A stretch of DNA of 64,000 nt. Source: Acanthococcus lagerstroemiae. Its lineage: Eukaryota; Arthropoda; Insecta; Hemiptera; Eriococcidae. A program made the translations under genes and the position numbers. A model generated the notes under the pieces. The model worked only from the letters and a program-made list of their open reading frames with translations, did not search any database and was not told the origin of the DNA. This document shows positions 11,601 to 22,700 of the stretch, one piece after another (positions within the stretch are counted from its first letter, which is position 1; each line of letters starts with the position of its first letter). Where the stretch lies: the NCBI GenBank assembly GCA_031841125.1, contig CM063111.1, forward strand, positions 40,994,955 through 41,058,954. Reading direction: 5' to 3'.

Positions 11601-13686
11601 TACAGGCCTTCCAGTCGTTAGCCAAGTGTGTCGCGGCGATCGCAGTTACGCACGAGCAAAACGCGATTCCGGTCGTCGAGAATTTCCTGAGTGAAATTCA
11701 GAGCAGTAAAAGCGACGAGCAGAGTATCTTTTCTCTTCGTGTGATTGGTGAAATCGGAAGACATGTGTACGTTCAGTTCTTCGTATACCATATTTCGCTC
11801 TAGCATCGAAATCTGACCAGATGTGGAGTGTTGTAAACGTGTTTGTGTTCTTCGTTGCAGTGACTTGCACAGAATGGATAACCTGAAGACTGTAATTTTG
11901 AGATCACTATCGGCTTCGTCTGAGGAACTTAAGTCATCGGCGAGCTACGCTTTGGGAGGTGTCGCCATAGGCAATCTGCAACATTACCTACCATTTATAT
12001 TGAACGAAATCGAATCCCAGCCGAAACGACAATATCTGTTATTGCACTCCTTGAAAGAGGTACGGTTGGATCTATTATTTGGAATCTCCCTTGTGAAAAT
12101 TCTCGTTCAACTTGATTCAGTATTCGCATTCTCTACGTTTAGATCATCACCTGTCAGTCGTCTAGCGAAAGTGGTATCCAGCAGCTGCAACCGTTCGTGC
12201 CAGCCATATGGCAGCAGTTGTTCTGGCACTGCGAGTGCAGCGAAGAGGGAACGAGAAACGTGGTCGCCGAGTGTCTTGGCAAGTTGACGCTGATCAACCC
12301 GACCTCGTTGCTACCGCAGCTGAAAGAGTCGCTAAACTCGGATTCAGCTTTGATGCGCACCACCGTTCTCACCGCCGTGAAGTTTACAATTTGCGATCAG
12401 GTGACAATGCCCACGCATGTGTATTTTCTAAAATTTGTAGTTTAGAATGATATTACTATGATCTTCACCTTGAATTCGAAGTTTGATCGTGTTGCTTGAG
12501 CTGTGGCAGTATCGTATGGACATTGGCGTCTCAGCTCGAATGATGAATGATCTGTTACAGCCTCAAGCCATCGATCCGCTTCTCAAACAAAGTATAGGAC
12601 ATTTCTTGAAATCGCTCGAAGATCCCGATATGAACGTGCGACGCGTGGCTTTGGTTGCATTCAACTCAGCCGCTCACAATAAGCCATCGTTAGTCAGAGA
12701 TTTGTTGGATTCTATTCTGCCGAAATTGTACGCCGAAACGAACGTGAAGGTGAAAATTTCGTCATCGATTTTATTTGAGTGTCCGCAGCTTGTAAAACAC
12801 TTCACATATCTGAGTCGAATTTTGTTTTACAGAAAGAACTGATCCGGGAAGTCGAAATGGGTCCTTTCAAGCACACAGTAGACGACGGCTTAGATATACG
12901 GAAAGCCGCTTTCGAGTGCATGTACACGTTACTGGACACGTGTCTAGATCGTATCGATATTTTCGAGTTTCTTAGTCATTTGGAAATGGGACTGAAAGAT
13001 CATTACGATATTCAGATGTTGACGTATTTGATGGTGACCAGGTTGGCGCAGTTGGCGCCGTCCGCAGTTCTGCAACGTAAGTACGAATGGCTCGTGTTAC
13101 GGCGGAGTACTCTCGATGTAGAAATGGTTGAACGAAGCACAGATAAGGCTGATTGAAGAGCTGAGTGAAAGAATCGCTCAAGTTCATTTTTATATGACAG
13201 ACTATGCTAACTGATATCATGTTGTTGGTTAACTTTGTCACCGCAAGGAAAACAACGTATTTCTGGCCCTCAGTCCTCCGATTATAGATGCTGTGAACCT
13301 GTATCAGCATTGTACTTTGTTATTACAGGTTTAGAAAGACTCGTCGGTCCGTTGAAGCACACGTGTACATCGAAGGTGAAGTCGAACGCAGTCAAACAAG
13401 AGTTCGAGAAGCAAGATGAGCTGAAACGGTCGGCCTTACGAGCTGTGTCCGCGTTGCTCACGATTCCAGATGCTGGTGAGTATTTTTGAGCACTGTTTGT
13501 AAACAAAGAACACCCCCGAATCGCGACTAATTTGTTATAATTTTCCTCGTAGGTAAAAATCCACACCTGAATGAGTTCGTTATGAATATTAAAAGCTCCG
13601 AAGACCTGAAAGCTATCTTTGAATCCATTCAGAAAGACTCGATCGTCACCGGTTTAGAGCACCAGCTATCAATGGATGTCAGTTAG
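2637..13686 (+). CDS. CAND1: CAND1, cullin-associated NEDD8-dissociated protein 1 (22 coding exons)
   Basis: Complete gene; exons 2637-2681, 2854-3023, 3107-3320, 3414-3562, 3650-3793, 5500-5662, 5845-6109, 6338-6474, 6554-6714, 7213-7418, 7494-7648, 7802-7930, 8202-8333, 8813-8975, 9625-9773, 11606-11766, 11861-12059, 12143-12400, 12561-12749, 12833-13076, 13329-13475, 13553-13686. Every junction is GT-AG, phases match throughout, and the sum is 3714 nt (1237 aa plus stop); animal CAND1 is about 1230 aa. The start is the tiny first exon (15 codons ending LLEK), with ATG in good context. The N-terminus reads [15 protein letters not shown], a family hallmark. An acidic Asp/Glu stretch lies near residues 313-344, followed by [15 protein letters not shown]. 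Other blocks include [18 protein letters not shown] and [20 protein letters not shown]. The protein is a HEAT-repeat solenoid that wraps unneddylated cullin-RBX1 and swaps SCF substrate receptors. Introns 5 and 15 carry several transposable elements. Confidence 0.97.
3991..4044. repeat. Perfect 18-bp inverted repeat
   Basis: agagcacctggaaacaac at 3991-4008 is followed after an 18-bp spacer by its exact reverse complement at 4027-4044. It lies deep in CAND1 intron 5 and is probably a remnant of a small foldback element. Confidence 0.75.
4447..4825. mobile_element. MITE with CAGGGTTGCCACTTT ends, 5-bp target duplication
   Basis: Terminal inverted repeats CAGGGTTGCCACTTT and AAAGTGGCAACCCTG bound a 379-bp element. 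The interior repeats 'gtcaggga' on both sides. The flanks carry gaatc at 4442-4446 and again at 4826-4830. A relative is at 25299-25562. It is non-coding and inserted in CAND1 intron 5. Confidence 0.8.
9009..9454. mobile_element. Foldback element in CAND1 intron 14
   Basis: A 26-bp perfect terminal inverted repeat starts GGCGTGAAGTTCAAAACATC (9009-9034) and is matched at 9429-9454. The word 'catccta' and its complement 'taggatg' recur inside, including an internal inverted pair around 9178-9227, so the element is built from repeated sub-motifs. No target duplication is clear. It is non-coding. Confidence 0.75.
10370..10860. repeat. Degenerate 'ggctccgg'-rich repeat in CAND1 intron 15
   Basis: A stretch of about 490 bp in which variants of ggctccggttccgg, gagctgg and actccg recur on both strands. 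It gives short Pro/Glu-rich open frames on the minus strand that I regard as non-coding. It lies directly beside an antisense SINE. Confidence 0.5.
10863..11060 (-). mobile_element. tRNA-derived SINE, antisense in CAND1 intron 15
   Basis: Read on the minus strand the element begins with a tRNA-like head: an A-box-like stretch (TGGTTGGTCGAGTGGATAGC) and a B box (GCGTTCGAACCC). It continues into a body containing gacctaggccgg, gggctaagacagccc and ccagggctcggg. The same order is found at 27045-27241, and part of the body at 48413-48503. This architecture identifies a Pol III-transcribed SINE rather than a functional tRNA. Confidence 0.8.
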
Positions 13687-15187
13687 ATTATTGCGAACAT
13701 GTTTTCCGCTGAACGAATCATGTATATTTTGTGTATTATATATTATTTTTATATACCTAATTTAGTAGAACCTAATTACGGATTCGTGTGCTCCCTTGTA
13801 ATTAGTATACGAGCGGCTAAAGCATGTGATCAAGAAAGTCCGCTTCGTCAATCTGTATTCTATTTTTTTTGTTTGGCACTCTCGTTTATTTGGCCACAAA
13901 ATCAGAGTTCATAGAAATTCGCTTCATTAATTTATTTCGTATTGTTATTTTCGATTTAGCAAAGAAGAATCAGCCCAATCATTTGCGTGGTTAAGATGTG
14001 CTATGTATAAACTTGTCGCGATTTTATACGTTTCGTTGGTTGTTGTAACTTTTTGAGTACCTTACCTACCAAAGTCGTGTACTCGTATAATATATTATAA
14101 ATAATAATTTTTCTATTCCCAGCTGAGAATTATTAATTTATTTCGTCAATTCGGGAAAGAGTAGAGGAATAGTGAATTACTTTGTGGTCTTTTTTTTTTT
14201 TTTTTTTGCGTTCGTAAGTTGAAACAGAAAACCACCGGCACTGAGGCACGACATGCCCTTGTTAACCTGTCCGTTAAACTGTGATCGACGTTGAAATGAA
14301 ACGGGTAAGTTGAAGGGCTACGACCGATCGTTGAGGGCATATGCTGTCTATAAATAGAAAAATGCAACACACGAGTGGTGTCGGAAACGGTTACGAGTCT
14401 AGATGAATGCGAGAATGGGAAAAAAATAAATTCTGGAGTTATCGAGAAAAGAAACTGAACTTTCATTTTTTGAGGTAATCGGAAAGTGACTTTAATGTCT
14501 GTGTTTACTTGAATTGAACAAGTAAATATGGAAGATTTCCAAACTCGTTTGAATAATATTTTGCCGTTGTTTACATAATGCGCAGGGATTGACGCAAGTA
14601 TCATTTCGCTATACCATTGGAGTTGAACCAATTTAGTGATTTCCCGGACACACGTGCAAACATTGTAATTTTGTAGGTTATCAATTACAGACAACCTAAG
14701 TATGCAAAATTGCTCGTGATCCCACGCTGTTCGCCTAGTATTTTTACTGATGGCAGTAGGCTCAAATGATTTCATCCTGAACACTTACGGTAATTAAATT
14801 ACAGAGATAAGTAAATAGCGGATACGAACTCAATAATTTGTTATCTACATACCGGCACGCTAACAGACCGGAAAGTACTCATTAATGAACTGCTTGTTTG
14901 AACTAGTGCCGTTCTCTGTTCATGCGAGGCAGAACAAAAAGGAACTACCGGGGGACTCCTAAAAACCTTTTTTTGGATTTTGTTGCTCATTTGAGTGTTA
15001 TTACAGTGCAGGGCCATTTATAATGTGGGGCCTGGCAAAGACCGCTCCAGCCACTGTTAAACCGTGTAAGTATGGCCCCGATTAGAATATATGTTACCTC
15101 AATGAAAGATTTCCGTATTCAACCGAATATTACTTTATTTTTCTGTCTTATATATGTTTTGAAAAATGAAACTGTTCGCTATGTCTA

Positions 15188-15452
15188 ATCCTGCCTGGAA
15201 ATCGCGGGGCCAGCGTCAAATTTACGCCAGTTAGGCGCTAGCACCTTCCCATTTGAAATACATGCAAGCGCCGTTGCTGGAATTTTGGGCCAGTTGGGGC
15301 CGGCGTATATTTGGCCCGACTATGACGCATGGCGCCAATCGAGCGCCAAGTTTCGATTGGTGCTCGATTTGCGCCAGAATCGAGGGTAAATTTGGCGTAT
15401 ATCTGGCGCCGATCCCGGAATTCGGACTGGCCCCACGATTTCCAGGCGGGAT
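15188..15452. mobile_element. Foldback MITE with 26-bp inverted ends
   Basis: The left end (ATCCTGCCTGGAAATCGCGG onward) matches the inverted right end at 24 of 26 positions. The interior is GC-rich and repeats 'ttggcgc' and 'gcgcca' words. No target duplication can be assigned with certainty, and there is no coding capacity. Confidence 0.7.
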
Positions 15453-15921
15453 GTTTCCTACATTGTGTTCGTGATTATTTTGTGCGTAGGCATATGACCG
15501 ATTTTACAAGAAACGGTACCTATGAACAAAACTGTAAATTTTTTTCACAAAGACTGGATGAAGGATGCATCTTACATTCGGCGAAATTCGTGTTTCTGAG
15601 ATAATGATATACATGTAACTTTTGATAAGAATTTTAATTCCAGAAAGCCGCACCAGAGATCAGAAGCTATCCCGCACTAAGAATGGCCAGAATATTGCAA
15701 GAATAGACGAAAGGGGTCTGTAACGAATGAGAATTAAATGGAAAAAGCATGCCAGTTTTCAACTAGGCGGCCGCATCCACTTCTACAACATTTATACATG
15801 TAACATGCCCTTTCTTCAGACACGCATTCAAATATTTTATTGCGTGTGTTACACACCCTTCATTTGATGTTTCAGTCACCCATCAACTCGCTTCTTGATG
15901 GTTTTCACCCCGTATAATGGG

Positions 15922-16152
15922 CAGGGACGTACCGAGAGTTTTTCCGGGGGGGGGGCGGGTGTAAAATTGTGAAAGTCCTAATGACTCAACTCAAAATTCC
16001 CAAGTATCAACGCAAAAAAATCTTCCAACTTGGTGGGTTTTTTCAACTCGCCTGACTGAAATGGTAAATTTTCCCAACTGTTGAGTAAAAATTTCCTACA
16101 TGGGGGAGGGGAGTAAGTTGCTCTCCTCCCCCTCCCCGTCGGTTTGTCCCTG
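15922..16152. mobile_element. hAT-type MITE, CAGGGAC family, copy 1
   Basis: Ends are CAGGGACGTACC and GTTTGTCCCTG. The flanks ataatggg (15914-15921) and acaatgag (16153-16160) agree at 6 of 8 positions, consistent with an aged 8-bp target duplication of hAT elements. A run of ten G lies inside one arm. Related copies: 46241-46420 (opposite orientation, incomplete) and 50590-50757. Confidence 0.7.
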
Positions 16153-16713
16153 ACAATGAGTCCAGTTAAAGATGCTGTTCTAGAGAGAAAAAAAAAACAG
16201 AAGCAAGCATTTCCAGTTCTGATCAATTTTTTACACGGTTGTTTTCATAAACACCTTTCTCAAATTACAGAAACACCCAACAAGAAAAAATCAATCCATT
16301 TATATTTGTGGAGTTACAGTAAATCGAATTTCTATTTCACGTTACATACATATACTCGCAAAAAACTAAACTCGATTACTGTGATATCGTCGATATCGAT
16401 CGTAAATCAATATAAAATTCGCATAATCCTAGTAGTAAATCAGTGAAAGACTAGAGTTTGGTTTCTCTTAGTTGTACTTAGTACAATATAATAATTTAGT
16501 CAATACATTTCTCTTTCGCGTCGAGTACGATGGCAGTTGAATTTGTACTCGTTCTAGTACATATGTCATTCCATACCTCCGCACGCTGGACCGGAAACAG
16601 TGCGCCACTAGGAGCTTTTCTGGACTGAGATCTATATCGAAGAGCCAATACGGAATCGAAGTAATTAATTCTGACCTTCGACGTCCGTACATACGCCGTA
16701 TGCTCGCTTCAAT

Positions 16714-19700
16714 TCACGGTAGCCGGACCGTCCATTTGTAGGCCAAAAAATATAGATGAAACGCCGAGCTCATGATCGCGAGAATGTTGCCCATGGCTGT
16801 GTACATATGAACTCTTCGGAATGCCTTGTGTATCGCCATGTAGTGAGGACACTGTAATAACGGCCCCAGCTCGTAACGCCCGACTTCTTGACCTATTCCG
16901 GCAGATTTTTCAATCGCAGTTTTCGACGATATCAGCTCCAAAACCGATGGCACGAGATAGACACGTATACAGAACTCCACCATGAAGCACAGCGTCAACG
17001 TCAGCAACTGAAAATTAAAATCAATTAAACCTCTTTAATTGGTCAGATCTGTAATAAGTATCATATATTACAATTTAATTAGCTGCATTTACTACGAGGT
17101 AGACCCACAATCAGAGACTTGGTGCTGATTGAAATAACGCATTTGTATTATTATTGGAACTCGTAATGCTTGATATAAAATAAATGGCTTTGATCCAGAA
17201 GTTGAAACCGTGACACCGAGTCTCTTTAATGACTTATTTTTCATCAACATGGTCATTTTCAAAGAGAGAATTCTCATTTCGAGGGATTGTGACGACAATA
17301 TCTGATGATGATGTATTGTTTAAAAAAGTCGGGAGTAGGTACACGAGCAAGGCAGTTGACTTTTTTTTTTTTTACAGTAGGTATCCAGGTATAATAAGAA
17401 TATTAACGTAGCGCTGTAAGTACATTTGATCTTGAAATATCTGTACCTAATATCTAGATATAACTGGAGATATCGAGTTTTGGGAAGGTCAAAGACGGCA
17501 AACAACAAACAAATTGGGTATTCCCATTAGTGGTGTACTATATAAGGGTCATCCTTTTTTTGTCGTTGTAAACATTCATAAACACAGAAAATATTTGTAT
17601 GTGAATTTCTGTGATTTCAATATAAATGACATTGCTATCATTTTTTTTTATTGAGTTACTTCAATTCTGAGAGTCAAATTCCGGTACATATTATGAAAGA
17701 AGTCAGAGGTTTTGAATGCATCAATGAGAAGATTAGCGATCGGTCATTCTTTTCAATTTACAATGAATTATGAAAGGAAAATGAATAAATTTCAGCTGAT
17801 AAACAGAAAAGTAGACAAAATAACTTTTTTCCCGAAATTTCGTAGCTTGGTTGACTTTTGGTTATAACTTATAAGCATTTGTCTGATTTCCTTAACACAA
17901 AAACACTTTTTCCATAATATAGGTAGGTATTGGATAGTATCCAGTTTATATAGAATGTGGACGCTGTTAAGCGAGACAGAACCAAACGAGTGATTCGAAG
18001 TTCAAGAGCCATATAGAAACTGTAGGACGTAGCGTTTACTGATAAGCTTTTTTCAACGTGAGTACACATTTGACTGATAGCTCCTCATTTTTGAATCGGG
18101 GGCTCAATTTTGAAAAATTCTACTTTTTAGTTTTTACGCTCTTTCCAACGATACTAATAACTCATTTTGTCAACAAATGTCGCTTGGTTCTGTCTCACTT
18201 AACAGTGTTCATGCGTAAGGAGGTCCTATTTGGACGCTATTCAGCAAAAGGGGACCGACTAGCAAAATCCGATTTTTTAGAACACGTGATTCGAAGTTCA
18301 AGAGCCATGTAGGAAGTGGAAACTATATGACATAGCGTTTACTGATAAGTTTCTTTCAACGTGATTACCCATTTTGGAATCGAGGGCCCAATTTTGAAAG
18401 ATTCCACTTTTTACGCTCTTTCCTACGATACTAATTGTTACATATGTGGCAACACTGATTGATGCCACTGCATTTTTGATATTCATAATTATCAGTGAAT
18501 ACAGATACACATTACATATTTGTCTTTTTTTACATTTTTATCTTTTCATTAAGTGAACATAATTAGTTCTTTATGCTCGTATTATAGTCAGGACATAACA
18601 CTAATAACAACTCATTTTGTTTACAAATGTTGGTTGGTTCCCTTACGCTTAACAGTGTCCATTTCATTTTGATTGAAACAAATTTTTTGTTCAGGTATGT
18701 AGCAACACTGACGACCGATTACTCCCAAATCCGCAGATCAACAACAATCAGCAAAAAAAAAATAGGAGAATGAAAACGCTACCCAGGCAGTTTGTCACTT
18801 TCAATTTTCAGAACAGTTCAAGCGTATTCGTTCACAAATTACAATTGTTACATGTTGTTTGCCAAAACGATCGGGAAACTAGAATGGGTAAGTTGTCATT
18901 GTCTACATATTTAAAAACATTGTTGTACAAATTACAGTCGAAAACAAGATCCTAAATGAGGAAGTCAACAACATCTGCGTCCGGCATAGAAAATCACGTC
19001 GAAACTTTCCGACTTGGAATATTCTGACTTTCTGACCTCTCCGAGTGACGTCAATGATCACAGAGGAATCTCGTGCGAAAAGAACGTACTCGAGAAATTG
19101 GTCGGGTTATTTGTATCTCGCGCACGCACACCTCAAAGCAAGGAAGCCTAATTTGAGTTCGCAAATAAATTGTATTATGTCCCAATTACCTGCAAAAATG
19201 TATGCAAATCCCATTCGTAGAATGATGAGGCGTGCAATCTGCCGAATTGTACTAAAGTTATGGCACTTAGAACGCAATTCATTGTGAAGTATGTAGGAAA
19301 TAATATTTTTTGAACATCTCCGAAGGCATGTCGGGCCAAATTAAAATACAAGGATAAACCTGAAAACAAACAACTGAATTAAGGCAAAATCGAAATGATT
19401 TCTCTTAACATATATCAACAATTAAATTTTGGAAGATGCAAGCAGACATAAGAATGTACAAAATGCATTGGCAGTGTCAGTTTTGTATATGTATAAAGCT
19501 AAAAGTTTGATATGACCGTGCGCGGGAAATCTAGAACTGAATTTACGGTGTAGGTACTTCAAACAGTGGTTGATATATTTTTGAATCGGTATACCTAGCA
19601 CTCATCAAAATGTTCGAAATGTTTTAGTATCTACATATTTTTATAGGGATGACAATCGAAAAATAGCAGTTAACGGTTGGAAATTGAAGATAGTTATGTA

Positions 19701-22700
19701 TTGAGATAGGGGCAGCTTTCAACTTACCTGAGACGAAGGTCATCCAGAATTGAGCTCCTATATGCAGTGAAAATGCGAGAAAGTAAGTCAAGTATGTAAA
19801 CTTTGTAGCCAGAAGGTTATTTTGTTTCCGGTCCACGGGAAAGAAAATCATTGATAAAATTATCACGAGAATAACTGAAGCAGCATGTATTGGTTGTGTT
19901 GTCCGGCTAAAAACTCTGAAATCAAACATAATTGCATACATTAAGAACACATCTTTACATGTTAAGCATGCCACACCCAATGCACATAACTGATATTTGA
20001 GAAGCATTTCTTCTCAAATATAATTTCATACATTAAACAGCTTTTTACATACTATACGCTTGCAGCACCTAATACACTAATTGATATTTGAGAAGTATTC
20101 CTTCATAATTGGGAATAGAGCCCGGAGTGACATGGTAACTACTGATTTATTATTGGTAGATACTCGAATTTATTTTCATTATCGCACACGTATGTATTGA
20201 ATTTCAAGCCGGGCGTGATCAGTTTTGTGTTAGTTCTTAACCGAGTCCAAGCTACCAACAAAATATACTTCGATGACTTTCCCGGAAGGAAAAACCACGA
20301 GCAAATTATTGAACCGTATCTATATCTAAATCTGACCTCAAGGCATTGGGAGATCTTATTTCGAATCAACAATCAAATTCCGAAGTGCACACGAGTTTCA
20401 TTATAATTTAACCTCTGCGATCAATTTTTTATCGAACATAGGGGGAAAATAAGTGAACTATAATTAGAAATAGAATTGTTATCTTGAAAATTTTGAGTTT
20501 ATTAGCCTCTGGTACTATTTGAATAACTAATAGAGCGCCTATGCTTCAATTCAGTACTAGGACGTGTTACTGATTGTGAATACATCTTTGAAATGATGTG
20601 AGTTTGTTGTAGAATGATAATGGGAATCTCGAAACTTCATGTGACTCGCATGAATCACTTAACCCTTTAGTTACCAGTGAGAGATTATCGAAGGTAATGA
20701 GTATTATGGGACTGAAAGAAATTTATTTTTAATTAATCTCATGATAGTTTCCTAAAAATAGAAGTAGACCGTAATGAAGGTTCCCCAGCCGTGAAATGAC
20801 CATGAAAAATAGGTATAATTGTAATTGCTTTTAGTAACTCAAATTATTCCATACTGTGCCGCAGACCTACAAATATCTTATCAGTTACAATAAATTTAAT
20901 CAGTGGTGGATCTAGAAATTTTCGAAGGAGGGTGTTTTGAAAATAAAACTTTTTTCACCTCCGTCCCCTAAAAAACCGAGATGGATGTCATTTTAAATAG
21001 TTTCTGAAGATAAGTTTTGTAATGCGATTAAATCGTTTCAAAATGAACATTTTGTAGACTGTCGTGCTGCAGATACTTGAAAACAGGAGAAAAACTCCAA
21101 ACTCAAGCGGTTTTTCCCTACCTCCTCCCTCCCCATAGATCCGCCACTGAATTTAATAACACTGCCTAAATCAAAAATTTTTTACATTTTGTGAAAATGT
21201 TGGTATAATTTAGCGGCAGGACATTCTAATAATTTCATATCTTTCCGTTGTCCCAGACATAAAATCCTGATCGGGAATAAAAACTCAGTCACGAAAAGGT
21301 TTTTCGGTTTCATTAAACCGGTTGACAATTAAATTTTCTGAGCAAATGCAGTCCACATAATAATTTAATTAATTTTCTTATATAATTACGATCAAATAAG
21401 TACTTCAATTACAACGGACCAATTACATTACTGACATTGTTTACACATTCAGCAATTTTCATTCCGACACTCAAAACCCGTGCAAAAACGTTCTAAAGAA
21501 TAAGCGCTCGCAACTTTATATCTGGCTCCTTTCGAATGTACATAATTTAATATGTGAAATCAGGTTATTCTTTTAAATATTACCTAGGTGGTATCTACTA
21601 TCTAGTATTCCCCTTCCATAGTCAAATTAAAGACAGCGATTTCAGGGACCTGCTCTATCAACTTTCAACTGAATTAAAAACTATTAGGTACCTAAAAACT
21701 GCGGGCACGAATAGCGTGTGGTGAACGACGAGTCAATGGACTCTTAATATTTCGCGAAATCTTGTTTTCACCTGCAAATGTGAGGAAATATAGGTACGTG
21801 CACACTAATGAACTCAGTCAGTATTCACAAGAATCGTACTGTGAATGCTTTCAAGGAATCCTAATTAAAATTTATTTTCGTTCAGGTACTTTTAGAAAGC
21901 ACGCTGTGAATCAACGAATTGGCTACCTCAAAAATGTATCAATTTGTTATAAGAGATTATTATCGTTTGACTTCATTCCAAAACTCAATACAATACGATT
22001 TGAACCATTCAGAAAAGTAACCCGAGCATTGCACCCTGGCAGATCCACTTTGTCTTATCAACAGTTTGAGTGTAAAAATATACACTTGTTTTCTTTCATG
22101 AATGCTCCCTGATGTGAAGTAAGGTATATGAAATAATTCAACTAATTGCATTAATTAATGGAAAATTCGGGCTCAGCAAGAAAACAAAAAATGCGCGATT
22201 ATTCTCGGGCTCTCCTCGAAGATCATGATTTTGCTTTCGAAGACCTGAAAAAGGTAGGCACGGATCCATTAGGAATCCTACTCCCTCCAAAAAAAGAAAA
22301 TCTGTAGGCGGGAAATCTGTGAGAGAGGTGGGAAATTTGTGGAAAGGGGTAGGAAAAAAATTTTCCGCGGGCTTTGTGGGCTTTTTCTTCTGTTATTCCC
22401 CTTCCCAAAATGGTTGTCTGGATCCGTGCCTCAAAAAAAGATCAGACGATGAACAACCCTGTCACCAGATGAAGCCAGGCCCAGAGAAATCCTCTTCTCG
22501 TGAGGCCTTCCTATGAGCGTTTCCATGGACGGTTCAAAGGGAAATACTCTTGAAATTCATTATATGTATGGAGGTATGAGTGCAAGAAGTAGACGAGGGA
22601 CGTTTCTAATATTTCCGGTTACGGTAACTAACTGACCTAGAGTTGGGAGGGAGGCTACTCATGGAGGGCTGACAAGTATCAAAATAATGCTAAACATTCT

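Larger units (their letters stand above)
13687..16713. other. Tail-to-tail intergenic region between CAND1 and the TMEM205-like gene
   Basis: The first few hundred bases are AT-rich and probably hold the CAND1 3' UTR; I see only weak poly(A)-signal variants (near 14095). A 209-codon minus-strand open frame (14146-14772) shows no recognisable domain. Two MITEs lie at about 15188-15452 and 15922-16152. The remainder next to 16713 is presumably 3' UTR of the minus-strand gene. Confidence 0.5.
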
